From: Roseomonas aeriglobus
GTDB lineage: Bacteria; Pseudomonadota; Alphaproteobacteria; Sphingomonadales; Sphingomonadaceae
DNA length: 64,000 bases
NCBI GenBank assembly: GCA_016937575.1
Contig: JAFHKN010000002.1
Span: forward strand, 620,001-684,000
Reading direction: 5' to 3'
Position 1 is the first letter of the stretch; every line of letters starts with the position of its first letter. The notes beneath the pieces were generated by a model, which did no database searches, was not told where the DNA came from, and saw only the letters and a program-made list of their open reading frames with translations. A program made the position numbers and the translations under genes. Below, piece by piece: positions 51,558 through 61,455 of this stretch.

Positions 51558-52685
51558 TTATTTCTCGCCTCGATATGCAGCGCGAAAGCCATTGGCAAAC
51601 GCCGCGAGCTCCTGCCGAGCGATCGCGGCGCGCAGGTCGGCCATCAACGCCTGGTAGAACCAAAGGTTGTGCTCGGTCATCAGCATCGCTCCCAGGATCT
51701 CCTGCGCGCGAACCAGATGGTGGATGTACGCCCGGCTCCACGTCCCGCACACCGGGCATTCGCATGCCGGGTCGAGCGGGCCGGTATCCTCGGCGAACTT
51801 CGCGTTGCGGATGTTGATTGGCCCGGTGCGCGTGAACGCCTGTCCAGTGCGGCCCGAGCGGGTGGGCAGGACGCAGTCGAACATGTCGATCCCGCGCTCG
51901 ACCGCGCCGACGATGTCGTCGGGCTTGCCGACGCCCATCAGGTAGCGCGGCTTGTCGGCGGGCAGCTGGCCGGGCGCGAAGTCGAGACAGCCGAACATCG
52001 CCTCCTGCCCCTCGCCGACCGCGAGACCGCCGACCGCATAGCCGTCGAAACCGATATCGATCAGCGCGTCGGCCGACGCCTTCCGGAGCCCTTCGTCGAG
52101 CGCGCCCTGCTGGATGCCGAAGATCGCGTTATGGGCGGCGTGCTCTTCGGCGGCGAAGAAGGCGTCGCGGCTGCGGCGAGCCCAGCGCATCGACCGCTCC
52201 ATTGCAGCGGCCTGGACCTCGCGGCTGCTGGTCGTCGGGACCAGCTCGTCGAACGCCATGGTGATGTTCGAGCCGAGCAGCCGCTGGATCTCGATCGAGC
52301 GTTCGGGGGACAGCATGTGGCGTGTGCCGTCGAGATGCGATTTGAACGCCACGCCCTCTTCGCTGCGCTTCGTCAGGTCGGCCAGGCTCATGACCTGATA
52401 TCCGCCGCTGTCGGTGAGGATCGGCCGGTCCCACCCCATGAAGGCGTGCAATCCGCCCAGGCGCTGCATTCGCTCGGCGGTCGGGCGCAGCATCAGGTGA
52501 TAGGTGTTGCCCAGAATGATGTCGGCGCCGGCCGCACGGACGTCGGCGGGCTTCACCGCCTTGACGGTGGCGGCGGTGCCCACCGGCATGAAGGCGGGCG
52601 TGCGGATCTCGCCGCGCACCATGCTGATGGCGCCGGTCCGCGCGCGACCGTCGGTCGCGGTGATAGTGAAGGTAAAACGGGACAT
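51558..52685 (-). CDS. tgt: tRNA-guanine transglycosylase
   Basis: Exchanges G34 for preQ1 in GUN-anticodon tRNAs (queuosine pathway). The 375-residue protein has the nucleophile region [52 protein letters not shown] and zinc ligands [16 protein letters not shown]. queA is not visible next to it. ATG 52685 is preferred to 52721. Confidence 0.97.
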   Translation of the reverse strand: MSRFTFTITATDGRARTGAISMVRGEIRTPAFMPVGTAATVKAVKPADVRAAGADIILGNTYHLMLRPTAERMQRLGGLHAFMGWDRPILTDSGGYQVMSLADLTKRSEEGVAFKSHLDGTRHMLSPERSIEIQRLLGSNITMAFDELVPTTSSREVQAAAMERSMRWARRSRDAFFAAEEHAAHNAIFGIQQGALDEGLRKASADALIDIGFDGYAVGGLAVGEGQEAMFGCLDFAPGQLPADKPRYLMGVGKPDDIVGAVERGIDMFDCVLPTRSGRTGQAFTRTGPINIRNAKFAEDTGPLDPACECPVCGTWSRAYIHHLVRAQEILGAMLMTEHNLWFYQALMADLRAAIARQELAAFANGFRAAYRGEK

Positions 52686-52721
52686 GGGTGCCGTCCCTAG
52701 CGCGACGTCGCCGCTTGGCAA

Positions 52722-53657
52722 CTAATGTGCGTGCACCGCGCAGCCGTCCTCGCCGATCTCGATCTGCACGGTTGCATGGCCGATCGCGAAATCGTGGTCG
52801 AGCCGGTGCTGCAGCTCGGTGAGGAACGCGTCGCCGGGGTGGCCGCCGGGCATGACGAGGTGCGCCGTCAGCGCGCTTTCGGTCGTCGACATCGGCCAGA
52901 TGTGCAGGTCATGAACGCGCGCGACGCCGGGCAGGCCGCGCAGATACGCCAGCACCTTGGCCGGATCGATCCCCGGCGGCACCGCGAGCAGCGCCATTCC
53001 GAGCGAGTCGCGCAGCAGCCCCCAGCTGCTCCACAGGATGACCGCGACGATCACCAGACTGACCAGCGGATCGACCCACACCCAGCCGCTTGCCAAAATT
53101 ACCAGCCCGGCGACCACGACGCCGGCCGACACCGCCGCATCGGCCGCCATGTGCAAATAGGCACCGCGAATGTTGATGTCGCCGTGCCGTCCGCGCGCGA
53201 AGAGCATGGCAGTGCCGAGGTTGATCGCGATTCCCGCCGCGGCGACCCAGACCATCGTCATGCCGTGGACCGGCGGCGGCGATCCCAGGCGCTGCACCGT
53301 TTCGAGCAGGATCGCGCCGACCGCCACCATCAGCAGCACCGCATTGGCGAGCGCGGCCAGGATCGACGAACTTTTCAGGCCATAGGTATAGCGTTCGGAC
53401 GCAGGGCGCTTGGCGAGCGTTGCCGCGCCCCAGGCGATGAGCAGGCCCAGAACATCGGACAGATTGTGTCCGGCATCCGCCAGCAACGCCACCGAATCGG
53501 CCCAGATGCCGAACGCCGCCTCGACGACGACGAAGCCGAGGTTGAGCGCGGTGCCGATCGCAAAGGCGCGGCCGAAATCCGCTGGCGCGTGCGAATGGCT
53601 GTGCGCGTGCCCGTGTCCATGTTCGTGCCCATGTCCGTGATGGTGATGCCCGCCCAT
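52722..53657 (-). CDS. CDF-family cation (zinc) efflux transporter
   Basis: A 311-residue inner-membrane antiporter. The N-terminus is a His-rich metal buffer (GGHHHHGHGHEHGHGHAHSH). Six transmembrane helices follow with the paired metal sites in LLADAGHNLSDVLGLL (helix 2) and HMAADAAVSAGVV (helix 5). The C-terminal cytoplasmic domain has VHDLHIWPMSTTESALTAH. This is the ZitB/CzcD group, most likely Zn(II), perhaps Cd or Co. Confidence 0.94.
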   Translation of the reverse strand: MGGHHHHGHGHEHGHGHAHSHSHAPADFGRAFAIGTALNLGFVVVEAAFGIWADSVALLADAGHNLSDVLGLLIAWGAATLAKRPASERYTYGLKSSSILAALANAVLLMVAVGAILLETVQRLGSPPPVHGMTMVWVAAAGIAINLGTAMLFARGRHGDINIRGAYLHMAADAAVSAGVVVAGLVILASGWVWVDPLVSLVIVAVILWSSWGLLRDSLGMALLAVPPGIDPAKVLAYLRGLPGVARVHDLHIWPMSTTESALTAHLVMPGGHPGDAFLTELQHRLDHDFAIGHATVQIEIGEDGCAVHAH

Positions 53658-53712
53658 GGGGTGCGCTTAGCCGGTTTCGGGCAGGATATGCCAGCGATGG
53701 GACCCTGGCGCC

Positions 53713-54207
53713 TCAGCGTTCGGGCGGACGTCCGCCACTGCGCCGACCGCGCCGGTCACCATCGGGGCGGCCATAGGGACTGGTGCGAACGGTCAGCAGC
53801 TCGGCGCGGGTGACAGCGCCATCCTTATTCGCGTCGAATCGGACGAACAGCGCCTCGAACCGCGCGGCGAGTTCGTCGTAGGTCACCTTCTGGTCGCCGT
53901 TGCGATCGAGGTCGAATGGCGTCGGCACACCGTTGCGGTCGCCCAGCCATCGCTCCGCCCAATCCGAATACTGGATGTAACCGATCCCCGTATCGCCCTG
54001 CGCGCTCCACGGCGGATCGGCCGCGGTCGATTCGAGAATGGCCTGGCGCAGCTCCGACACCGTCGTGCGCCCGTCGTGATCGCGATCCGCGCCCGCAATG
54101 AACAGCGCGACCGGCTCTGCGACCACGGTCGCCGGGGCCGTGCGATAAGGATCGGGCCGGGGCGGGGCATCCTGCGCGCCAGCGAGCAACAGAAACGCGA
54201 TAAGCAT
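53713..54207 (-). CDS. EF-hand domain exported protein
   Basis: A 164-residue protein with a short signal (LIAFLLLAGAQDAP) and three EF-hand-like loops: ADRDHDGRTTVSEL (about 39-52), FDLDRNGDQKVTYDEL (about 97-112) and FDANKDGAVTRAEL (about 123-136). It should bind Ca2+ in the periplasm. The tail is Arg/Gly-rich. ATG 54207 precedes the signal peptide. Confidence 0.82.
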   Translation of the reverse strand: MLIAFLLLAGAQDAPPRPDPYRTAPATVVAEPVALFIAGADRDHDGRTTVSELRQAILESTAADPPWSAQGDTGIGYIQYSDWAERWLGDRNGVPTPFDLDRNGDQKVTYDELAARFEALFVRFDANKDGAVTRAELLTVRTSPYGRPDGDRRGRRSGGRPPER

Positions 54208-54355
54208 AGCGCGACACCTCAGACACCCGGGCGACACCACCCGGGCCTTTGTCTAATCGTGACGCGACGGCGTGAGAAGCGCTTGTGCGCGACCGTCCTT
54301 GCCAACGCAGCTGCGAAACGCGTTCGACGCGTCAGCTATCAGAAAGGGGGGAGGC

Positions 54356-54429
54356 TGGAGCGGGTGAGGGGAATCGAACCCCCGTCGTAAGCTTGGAAGG
54401 CTTCTGCTCTACCATTGAGCTACACCCGC
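54356..54429 (-). tRNA. tRNA-Gly (anticodon TCC)
   Basis: Complete cloverleaf on the minus strand: acceptor GCGGGTG/CACCCGC, D-loop TAGCTCAATGGTAGAGC, anticodon loop CTTCCAA (TCC), T-loop GGTTCGATTCC, discriminator T and an encoded CCA (54356-54358). It reads GGA and GGG codons. The 237 bp upstream, to the deacetylase-like gene, show no other gene. Confidence 0.97.
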
Positions 54430-54666
54430 TAGGCCGACAGGGCGCTTCGCACATCCGCAGCCGGCGGGTCAATGCGGAAAGGTGGGCGAAATCGCGACCG
54501 TCTTGCCTCGCAACGTTGAAAGCGACCTTGCCCCAAATTAGCCCAAAAAATCTGGATAGGGCTGCGGAAACGTCGCTGTGACGACGTCTTTACGAGAGTT
54601 AACCGGGATTTCGGGCGCGACGATGGGACCCCATCACGCCGGAAATCCGGTGGGGTCGAACTGAAC

Positions 54667-55425
54667 ATGCCGTCCGTACCGAAGCCTGAACGCCGATTGT
54701 TCCTTTCGGTTCACGACGTGGGGCCGCGATTTGAAACTCAGGTCGATCGCCTGCGCGACCTGCTCGGCGGGCACGCGCCGGAAGACCGTGTCGCGTTGCT
54801 GGTCGTGCCGAATCATTGGGGACAGGCGCCGCTGACCCGGGGGACGCCGTTTGCGACGAAGCTGCGCCGCTGGGCGGATGCCGGGGCGGAGCTGTTCGTC
54901 CACGGCTGGTTCCACCGCGACGACAGCGTCCACACTGGCCGCGCGGCGCAGCTGAAGGCGCGGCACATGACCGCGGGGGAGGGCGAGTTCCTGGGTCTGT
55001 CCTATAACGCGGCGCTCGGCCGCATGCGTGACGGCCGCCATCTGATCGAGGATATCGCCGGGCGGCCGGCGGCGGGCTTCATCGCCCCGGCCTGGCTGTA
55101 TGGCGCTGGCGCCGACGCGGCGCTGGCCGATGCCGGTTTCCAGATCGCCGAGAACCACCGCCGGGTCTGGAATCCGGTGACCGGCCAGGTGCTGGCTCGC
55201 GATCCGGTGCTGACCTGGGCGAGCCGCAGCCGGGCACGCATCCTGTCCTCGCTCGCGGCCGCCCGCGTCCTGCCGCCGGTGCTCAATCGCCTGCCGACCG
55301 CGCGAATCGGCGTCCATCCCGGCGACACCAACGTGCCCGCGCTGATGCGCAGCATCGATCGCGCGGTCGGTCGGGTGCGCCGCACCCATGCGCCGGCGCG
55401 CTATGCCGACCTGCTGGCGGCCTGA
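54667..55425 (+). CDS. DUF2334 polysaccharide deacetylase-like protein
   Basis: A 252-residue cytosolic protein of the NodB-like/DUF2334 fold: LFLSVHDVGPRFETQVDRL (metal-site Asp), VVPNHWGQAP, ELFVHGWFHRDD (His pair of the metal site), PAAGFIAPAWLYGAGAD and IGVHPGDTNVPAL. It opens a run of envelope-glycan genes on this strand and ends 10 bp before the next start. Likely removes acyl groups from a sugar or lipid-linked glycan. Confidence 0.85.
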   Translation: MPSVPKPERRLFLSVHDVGPRFETQVDRLRDLLGGHAPEDRVALLVVPNHWGQAPLTRGTPFATKLRRWADAGAELFVHGWFHRDDSVHTGRAAQLKARHMTAGEGEFLGLSYNAALGRMRDGRHLIEDIAGRPAAGFIAPAWLYGAGADAALADAGFQIAENHRRVWNPVTGQVLARDPVLTWASRSRARILSSLAAARVLPPVLNRLPTARIGVHPGDTNVPALMRSIDRAVGRVRRTHAPARYADLLAA

Positions 55426-55435
55426 GGACTCGCCG

Positions 55436-56380
55436 ATGACCGAACTTGCCGCTCCTACCCCCATCGCCGCAGCCGCGCCGATCGCGCCTGCTGTCCTGGT
55501 CGATCCCGCCCCGCCGCTGAAGACGCGGTGGAACGGCTGGCTTGCCGCGCTCGGCCCTTTGCTGTCGCTCGGCGTGCTGGCGGCGGCCCTCTATCAGTTG
55601 CGCACGCTCGACATCGCGACCTTGTGGGCGATGATGCCGACCGGCGTGGGCTTCTGGCTGGCGTTCGCGCTCTGCTACGCGATCAGCCCGCTGTCGGAAT
55701 GGGTGATCTTCCGCAAGCTGTGGACGCTACCGGCAAATGGCATCGTCCCGCTGTTCCGCAAGCTCGTCTGCAACGAACTGCTGCTCGGCTACCTGGGCGA
55801 GATGTATTTCTACAGCTGGGCGCGGCGCCATGCGCGAATCACGACCGCGCCGTTCGGGGCGATCAAGGACGTCTCGATCCTCAGCGCCATCGCCGGCAAC
55901 GTCTTCACCCTGCTGCTCGTTATCATCGCGGCGCCGCTGTTCGCGCGGCTGAACGTCGGTATGGAAACCACGCACTTCGTGACGTCGGTTGTCGTCATCC
56001 TGGTGTCATCGCTGGTGATCTTCTTCTTCCGCGGCCGGCTGTTCAGCCTGCCCGGGCGCGATCTGGCGTTCGTCGCCGCGATCCATACGGTCCGCATCGT
56101 CGTCGCGATCGGCCTGTCGGCCTATCTGTGGCACGAGATCGTGCCGGCCGTGGCGCTCAGCTGGTGGCTGCTGCTCGGCACCATCCGCCAGATCCTGTCG
56201 CGTCTGCCGTTGATGCCGAACAAGGACGTCGTCTTCGCCGGCGTCGTCACGGTGCTGGTCGGCGCGCACGGGCCGATCGTCGATGCGATCGCGCTGGTCG
56301 CGGCGCTGTCGCTGGCGACGCATCTGATCGTCGGCGCGGTGCTGGGCGCGAGCGAAGTCGTCCGCGCGGTAGTGGACTGA
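55436..56380 (+). CDS. Flippase-like multi-pass membrane protein (UPF0104/LPG-synthase-TM type)
   Basis: A 314-residue membrane protein with about seven or eight transmembrane helices after a Pro/Ala-rich N-terminus. Sequences such as KLVCNELLLGYLGEMYFYSWARR and AIKDVSILSAIAGNVF fit the lysylphosphatidylglycerol synthase transmembrane/UPF0104 group, often encoded with glycosyltransferases. It lies between the deacetylase and the GT4 enzyme, with four bases to the latter, so it is probably part of one pathway. Confidence 0.7.
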   Translation: MTELAAPTPIAAAAPIAPAVLVDPAPPLKTRWNGWLAALGPLLSLGVLAAALYQLRTLDIATLWAMMPTGVGFWLAFALCYAISPLSEWVIFRKLWTLPANGIVPLFRKLVCNELLLGYLGEMYFYSWARRHARITTAPFGAIKDVSILSAIAGNVFTLLLVIIAAPLFARLNVGMETTHFVTSVVVILVSSLVIFFFRGRLFSLPGRDLAFVAAIHTVRIVVAIGLSAYLWHEIVPAVALSWWLLLGTIRQILSRLPLMPNKDVVFAGVVTVLVGAHGPIVDAIALVAALSLATHLIVGAVLGASEVVRAVVD

Positions 56381-56384
56381 CGCG

Positions 56385-57581
56385 ATGATCCGCATCGTCG
56401 ACATCTGCGCCTTCTATACCCCCGCCGGCGGGGGTGTGCGCACCTATGTCGAACAGAAGCTGGCCGCGGCCCGGCCGGGTCGCGAGGAAGTCATCATCCT
56501 GGCCCCCGGCGAGCGCGATGCGACCGTCGCGCAAAGTGCAGCCGGACGCATCGTCACGATCGCGGCACCACGCTTCCCGCTCGACCGGCGTTACCGCTAT
56601 TTCGCGGATGAGGCGGCGCTCCATCGGGCGCTCGATCGGCTGGCGCCCGACGTGGTCGAAGCATCGTCGCCCTGGTCTTCCGCGTCGATGGTCGCGCGCT
56701 GGCAGGGGCGTGCGCTGCGGTCGCTGGTGATGCACGCCGACCCGCTGTCGGCCTATGCCTATCGTTGGTTCGGCGGTGTCGCCCCGCGCGACGTTATCGA
56801 TCGGGGGTTCGACTGGTTCTGGCGCCATCTGCGTCGGCTCGATGCCGACTTCGACATGGTCCTGAGCGCCAGCCACAGCCTGTCGCGCCGGCTGACCGCC
56901 GGCGGGCTGACCAAGGTGCGGACCAATCCGATGGGCGTGACGCCAGGTGTGTTTTCGCCGCAGCATCGCAACGCCGAGGTGCGCCGCCAGCTGCTCGCGA
57001 AATGCGGCTTGCCCGACGATGCGACGCTGCTGCTCGGGCTCGGCCGCCACGGGCCGGAGAAGCGCTGGCCGATGGTGATCGAGGCGGCGATCGCCGCCGG
57101 CAACAGCCATCCGGTGGGCTTGGTCATCTTCGGCGGCGGCCGCGACGAAGCGAAGGTCGCGCGTGCCGCGCGGTTCAGCCCGCACGTTTATCTCGCCGCG
57201 CCGGAACGGGACCGCACGCGGCTCGCCACCCTGCTTGCGAGCGGCGATGCGCTGGTTCACGGCTGTGAGTCCGAGACCTTCTGCATGGTCGCCGCCGAGG
57301 CGCAGGCGGCGGGCCTGCCGCTGATCCTGCCTGAGGAGGGCGGTGCCAGCGATCAGCTGCGAACGGCGTGCGATCAGGGCTATACAGCGCGGTCGGCGCG
57401 GTCGATGGCAGCGGCGATCGCGCGACGGATCGAGGCGGGCGACGCCGCCCTTCACGCCGCCGCCCGGCTGGCCGATCAAGCCCCGGCGATGGACACGCAT
57501 TTCCGCCGCCTGTTCGACGATTATCGTGCGGCAATCACCCTTGGCGCCGACGCATCGTTGCGCGCAGCGGTAAATTTTTAA
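56385..57581 (+). CDS. GT4-family glycosyltransferase
   Basis: A 398-residue GT-B enzyme. N-domain start IRIVDICAFYTPAGGGVRTY (Gly-rich loop typical of GT4), acceptor part SLVMHADPLSAYAYRW, donor domain LLLGLGRHGPEKRWPMVIEA, and the EX7E-like motif SGDALVHGCESETFCMVAAE. Predicted to add a sugar to a lipid or glycan at the inner membrane face. Donor unknown. Confidence 0.9.
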   Translation: MIRIVDICAFYTPAGGGVRTYVEQKLAAARPGREEVIILAPGERDATVAQSAAGRIVTIAAPRFPLDRRYRYFADEAALHRALDRLAPDVVEASSPWSSASMVARWQGRALRSLVMHADPLSAYAYRWFGGVAPRDVIDRGFDWFWRHLRRLDADFDMVLSASHSLSRRLTAGGLTKVRTNPMGVTPGVFSPQHRNAEVRRQLLAKCGLPDDATLLLGLGRHGPEKRWPMVIEAAIAAGNSHPVGLVIFGGGRDEAKVARAARFSPHVYLAAPERDRTRLATLLASGDALVHGCESETFCMVAAEAQAAGLPLILPEEGGASDQLRTACDQGYTARSARSMAAAIARRIEAGDAALHAAARLADQAPAMDTHFRRLFDDYRAAITLGADASLRAAVNF

Positions 57582-57647
57582 CGCTTCCTAAGCCTGGCCA
57601 CTGCGGATGGCGGCGTCTGGCATCGTCTATCTCCTGAAACGGGGGAT

Positions 57648-58400
57648 ATGGGGATGGGCTGGCCGCTGGTGCTTGTCGGCGTCGTGGGATGCGGACCTCT
57701 CGCGGTGCCGTGCGAGCCTCTGCCGCCGAAGCATCTCCCCCTGATCGAACGCCAGTTCGACTATGCTGCGACCATGCCGGCGGCGCTGCGCACCCGGACG
57801 ACGGCGCTGAACACGCTGCAGCTTCAGGACCGTGTGACGATCCGGCGCAACCAGGCGGACGAACTCCACGTCAACGGCCCCGTAGACCTGACATTCAGTG
57901 CCGTGCGGATCGTCGGTGGTCCGGCGGGATCAGACAGTCTGTTGCGGTCCGACCGGTACACGATGCTGAGCCTGGGCGCTTCCGCCGCCATTGCGCTTGG
58001 CGCGCTTGAACTACGCGCGAATGTTGCCAACGCCTCGGTCCGGCGCAAGCGCGATATTCTTCCCACCGCCGAGCGGCGACTGTCGGCCGATATCACGTCC
58101 GCGGGGGTAGAGGCGTCGTACGACGGCGGGCTGGCGCTGGGCGTCGATTTCCTGCGAATCGGCACGTCGCGCGGACGCCGGCTGTTCGCCGGTCCGGACG
58201 TGATCAATGTCGGCGGAGTGACGGCTGGCCATGGTCTGCGACTGACGCTGGGCGACGATCAGGGAACGGAAGCCGGTCCGACGATGGGGTGGCGCGTGTC
58301 GCTGTCGTCGCTGCGTCGTCCGGTCGTCGATATGCGGACGGGCGCCGGCGAACAGGGCGACACCCAGGCCGAGGCGCGCTGGACGATCACCTTCCGCTGA
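57648..58400 (+). CDS. Hypothetical exported beta-rich protein
   Basis: A 250-residue protein. N-terminal hydrophobic stretch ending in a possible lipobox (VVGC), then a beta-rich body with alternating patterns (VTIRRNQADELHVNG, LTFSAVRIVGG, MLSLGASAAIALGALELRA, GLRLTLGDD) ending in ARWTITFR. The last residues resemble a C-terminal beta strand, so an outer-membrane or surface location is possible. I do not recognise a family. It overlaps the convergent permease by 14 bp. Confidence 0.55.
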   Translation: MGMGWPLVLVGVVGCGPLAVPCEPLPPKHLPLIERQFDYAATMPAALRTRTTALNTLQLQDRVTIRRNQADELHVNGPVDLTFSAVRIVGGPAGSDSLLRSDRYTMLSLGASAAIALGALELRANVANASVRRKRDILPTAERRLSADITSAGVEASYDGGLALGVDFLRIGTSRGRRLFAGPDVINVGGVTAGHGLRLTLGDDQGTEAGPTMGWRVSLSSLRRPVVDMRTGAGEQGDTQAEARWTITFR

Positions 58401-59664
58401 TTGCCGCTCGTCCGATCGGAAGATCGCTGTTCGCCGCAGCGCGCGGCGGCCATGCCGCGACGCGGTGGAACCCCAGCAGAACATAGGCCCAGCGCCGCAC
58501 GCCGCGCGGACGACGGTCGCCCAGTGGTCGCGCGCGCCTGACCCTCACCACCCGTGCCGCCGCGCGCTCGACGAAGCCTTCGCCGAAGCGTCGCTCGAGC
58601 CAGAGGGTCGCAAGACCGAGCGCCAACCAACCTACGACATGCGCCGCCGCTGCCAGCGCGGCGTGCGCGGCGAAATGATCCTCGACGAAGGCCGCGGACT
58701 TCAGGTGCGCGACAATCAGGACGATGCCCAAACCGATGCCGATCGCACTCGACCGCCGCCGACCCGGGTGGCCGAGCGCGATACCGAAGAGCGGGATGAT
58801 CAGACAGAACAGCGCCGAATCGATGCGCATCGCCAGGGCCGCCGTCGCCGCGGCGCGCGCGTCAGGCGCGCCGTCCCTAACGAGCGCCACCAGTCCGGCT
58901 GTGTCCCTGCGGTCGAGCGCCTGGCGAAAATCCTGGCCGACCATGCCGATCATCTCGGGCGAGCCGGAAAGGCGCAGGCTCGCGAACGACACGGTGCGCA
59001 CCGGGCCGTCGGCAGGGCGCGTGACTGCCGTTCCGTCGCGCAGATCGATCGCGATCGTCCCGTCGCCGCTGCGCACGATCTTGGCGATTGGGGCGCTGAA
59101 CACGGTATCGCTCTGCGTCACCATGACTTCGGCCAGAACCGGTCGGCGGCCCGGCGACCGGTCGACCCGCGTCACGAACAGCGTCGTATCGGGCGCGATG
59201 GCGACGGGTTCGCCGATCGGCAGCGGAATGCCGTGCGCGCCGGTGCGGATCGCGCCGTAAAGGGCATCGAGCGCGCGTTCGCCAGCGGGGCGGATCTCCA
59301 TCCGCAATACCAGCTGCACGCCTCCGGCGATCGTCGCCACTACCAGTAGAGGAATCAACAGACGGCGACGCGACAGGCCGGCGCCGGCGAACACCTGCCA
59401 TTCCCCATCCATTGCCAGCTTGCGAACGGTCAGGGCGACGCCCAGCAGCAAGGCGACCGGAATCGCGGCGCTCAGATGCTCGGGCACCAGCAACAGGCTC
59501 AGGCGTCCGAGCAGGGGTATCGCATTATTCGTCTGTTGCAGGTCGGTGGTCAGACGCTGGACATTCTCCAGCGACAGGATGGCGACGATCAACCCCGCGA
59601 CCACCAGCATGCGTTCCGCGACCGCGCGCGCGAGCAAGCGACCTACGATGCCCGGCACCATCAT
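58387..59664 (-). CDS. LptF/LptG-family permease-like protein
   Basis: A 425-residue protein with the LptF/G plan: two N-terminal helices (RMLVVAGLIVAILSLE, LLLVPEHLSAAIPVALLLG), a periplasmic beta-jellyroll (about 130-260), and C-terminal helices (LFCLIIPLFGIALGHPGRRR). LptFG pump lipopolysaccharide; here only one subunit is present and it is flanked by glycan genes. It could be the main LptF or LptG, or a paralogue. The Arg-rich C-terminal tail (about 375-425) is unusual. Confidence 0.8.
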   Translation of the reverse strand: MMVPGIVGRLLARAVAERMLVVAGLIVAILSLENVQRLTTDLQQTNNAIPLLGRLSLLLVPEHLSAAIPVALLLGVALTVRKLAMDGEWQVFAGAGLSRRRLLIPLLVVATIAGGVQLVLRMEIRPAGERALDALYGAIRTGAHGIPLPIGEPVAIAPDTTLFVTRVDRSPGRRPVLAEVMVTQSDTVFSAPIAKIVRSGDGTIAIDLRDGTAVTRPADGPVRTVSFASLRLSGSPEMIGMVGQDFRQALDRRDTAGLVALVRDGAPDARAAATAALAMRIDSALFCLIIPLFGIALGHPGRRRSSAIGIGLGIVLIVAHLKSAAFVEDHFAAHAALAAAAHVVGWLALGLATLWLERRFGEGFVERAAARVVRVRRARPLGDRRPRGVRRWAYVLLGFHRVAAWPPRAAANSDLPIGRAAISGR

Positions 59665-59793
59665 CGGCGACCGCCCGGGGATGCCATCGCAATCGAAAAC
59701 AACAGGCGCATGAGCGACGTCCGCGATTTATTCGTCTGTTCCGACATCATGACGCCGCCGACGTGCGCAACTCGCAGCGTTCGAGCAGGAAAT

Positions 59794-61266
59794 TCAATGC
59801 AAGTCGCGACGGACGTAGACGAGCAGCGTGCGGCCCTCCCGCGGAAAGCGGCCGGCCGGGCGATAATCGCGGGCGATGGCGGCTGCGACCAGGGTTTGGC
59901 TGCGGACGTTCCACGGCGCGAGCGGATCGTCGAATGTGACGATCGCCGGCGGCCGGGTAGCGAGCACGCGCGCGACCTCCGCCGCCTCGTCGATGCCGAC
60001 TGCCCCGCGCTCGGGCTCATAGGCCAGGGTGGAGGGAAAGGCGTAGGGGGTCGGCACGCAGGTCCGCGACAGCAGGTAAAGGGCCGAGTCGCCGGCGAAG
60101 ACATAGGGGCAGCCGGCGTCGCGATGCGTGGCGAGGATGCCGGCGGCGCCATAGGCGGAGGCGCGCTCGTCGGTTTCGGTCACGATGTGGAAGATTGCGA
60201 GGATCACGGCTGCGCCGGCCATCGCCCACCGCGCAACGCCGCGTCGCCCCAGCGTCGGGGCGGCGAGCATGGCGGCGGGGACGAGCAGGGGCAGGGCGTA
60301 ATGATCGAAGAAGGCGCCGATCATCGCGAAAGCGACGAGCGCAGCGGCGAGCCAGATCAGCGCCAGGCGCGTCGGCGTCGGCCCGGGCCGAGCGCGGGCC
60401 GTCGCGATCACGCAGCCGGCGAGCACCGACAGCTGCGCAGTGGTCCCCGCCAATCGCCCGACGATCTTCGCTGCCGGATAGCCGCGGCGCAGCGTCACGG
60501 ACGTGAAATTGGCGAACCAGAATGCGTCGAAGACCGCTGGTCCCTTTGACCAGTACCAGGCGACGACGGCGAGCGTCGGCAGAGCGCCGAGCAGCATCCA
60601 CAGCAACGCGGCGGTCGCGACGCCGATCGGTCGCGTGCCCGCGCGGTGAAGATACCAGAGGTGGGCGAGGCCGAAGACGGCGCCTTCGACGACCGGGGTA
60701 TATTTCACCTGGATCGCCAGTCCCGCCAGCAGGCACGCCGCGGCACCGCTGGCAACGATCCCTCGGCGATCTCCCACCGCTGCCCGCCCGGGCAGGCCGA
60801 GAGTCAGAAGCCCGCCGGCGGCCATGAACAGGTTGTAGAAGACCGGCGACTGACCGCCGCGCCCGCTCAGGAACGACAGCCACACGATATAGACGATGCC
60901 GGCGGCCAGCGCGCCGAATGCGGATGCGCCCAACCGGCGCCCGCCAAGCGCGACCAGCCACGCGGTCAGCGCGGCGAAAAGGGTCGCGGTGACCTGATAG
61001 GCAATGATGCCGTCGCCGGGCAGCAATCGCATTCCGGCAAACAGCAGGAACAGGCCCGGCGGCTTGCGATCCCACAAATCGACATAGGGCACGGCGCCCC
61101 CCAGAAGCCGATCGCCGACGAGCAGATAATATTGCTCGTCGACATGGATGACCGGATTGCCAAAGTCATGTGCGCGCACGACGAACGCGATCGCCAGCAG
61201 CAGCGCCAGCGCGACGCCCGGGCGCCAGTTCGTCCGATCGATCCGTGATGGGAAACCCATGGCCAT
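59794..61266 (-). CDS. GT39/ArnT-like membrane glycosyltransferase
   Basis: A 490-residue polytopic protein with about ten transmembrane helices. Near the N-terminus NPVIHVDEQYYLLVGDRLL holds the DE pair typical of GT-C enzymes, followed by YVDLWDRKPPGLFLLFAG (Asp-Arg-Lys-Pro-Pro motif). These enzymes use polyprenyl-phosphate sugars to modify lipids or proteins in the periplasm. It is transcribed with the LptF/G-like gene on the minus strand. Confidence 0.85.
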   Translation of the reverse strand: MAMGFPSRIDRTNWRPGVALALLLAIAFVVRAHDFGNPVIHVDEQYYLLVGDRLLGGAVPYVDLWDRKPPGLFLLFAGMRLLPGDGIIAYQVTATLFAALTAWLVALGGRRLGASAFGALAAGIVYIVWLSFLSGRGGQSPVFYNLFMAAGGLLTLGLPGRAAVGDRRGIVASGAAACLLAGLAIQVKYTPVVEGAVFGLAHLWYLHRAGTRPIGVATAALLWMLLGALPTLAVVAWYWSKGPAVFDAFWFANFTSVTLRRGYPAAKIVGRLAGTTAQLSVLAGCVIATARARPGPTPTRLALIWLAAALVAFAMIGAFFDHYALPLLVPAAMLAAPTLGRRGVARWAMAGAAVILAIFHIVTETDERASAYGAAGILATHRDAGCPYVFAGDSALYLLSRTCVPTPYAFPSTLAYEPERGAVGIDEAAEVARVLATRPPAIVTFDDPLAPWNVRSQTLVAAAIARDYRPAGRFPREGRTLLVYVRRDLH

Positions 61267-61455
61267 CCGTTAGTCGCGAGTTGGTTCCGCGTCATCTCAA
61301 CTATTTTTGACGGATGGTGCGGATCGCCCTAACCGGAATCGTCTAATCACCAGCGGATGGCGGGAACGAGGTCGGCGGGGGTCCGTGGGGGGGCAGCCGA
61401 AGGATCGTCCGGGGCCGGCATTCGACGATCGATCCATCGCGCGGATGCTGAGGCC

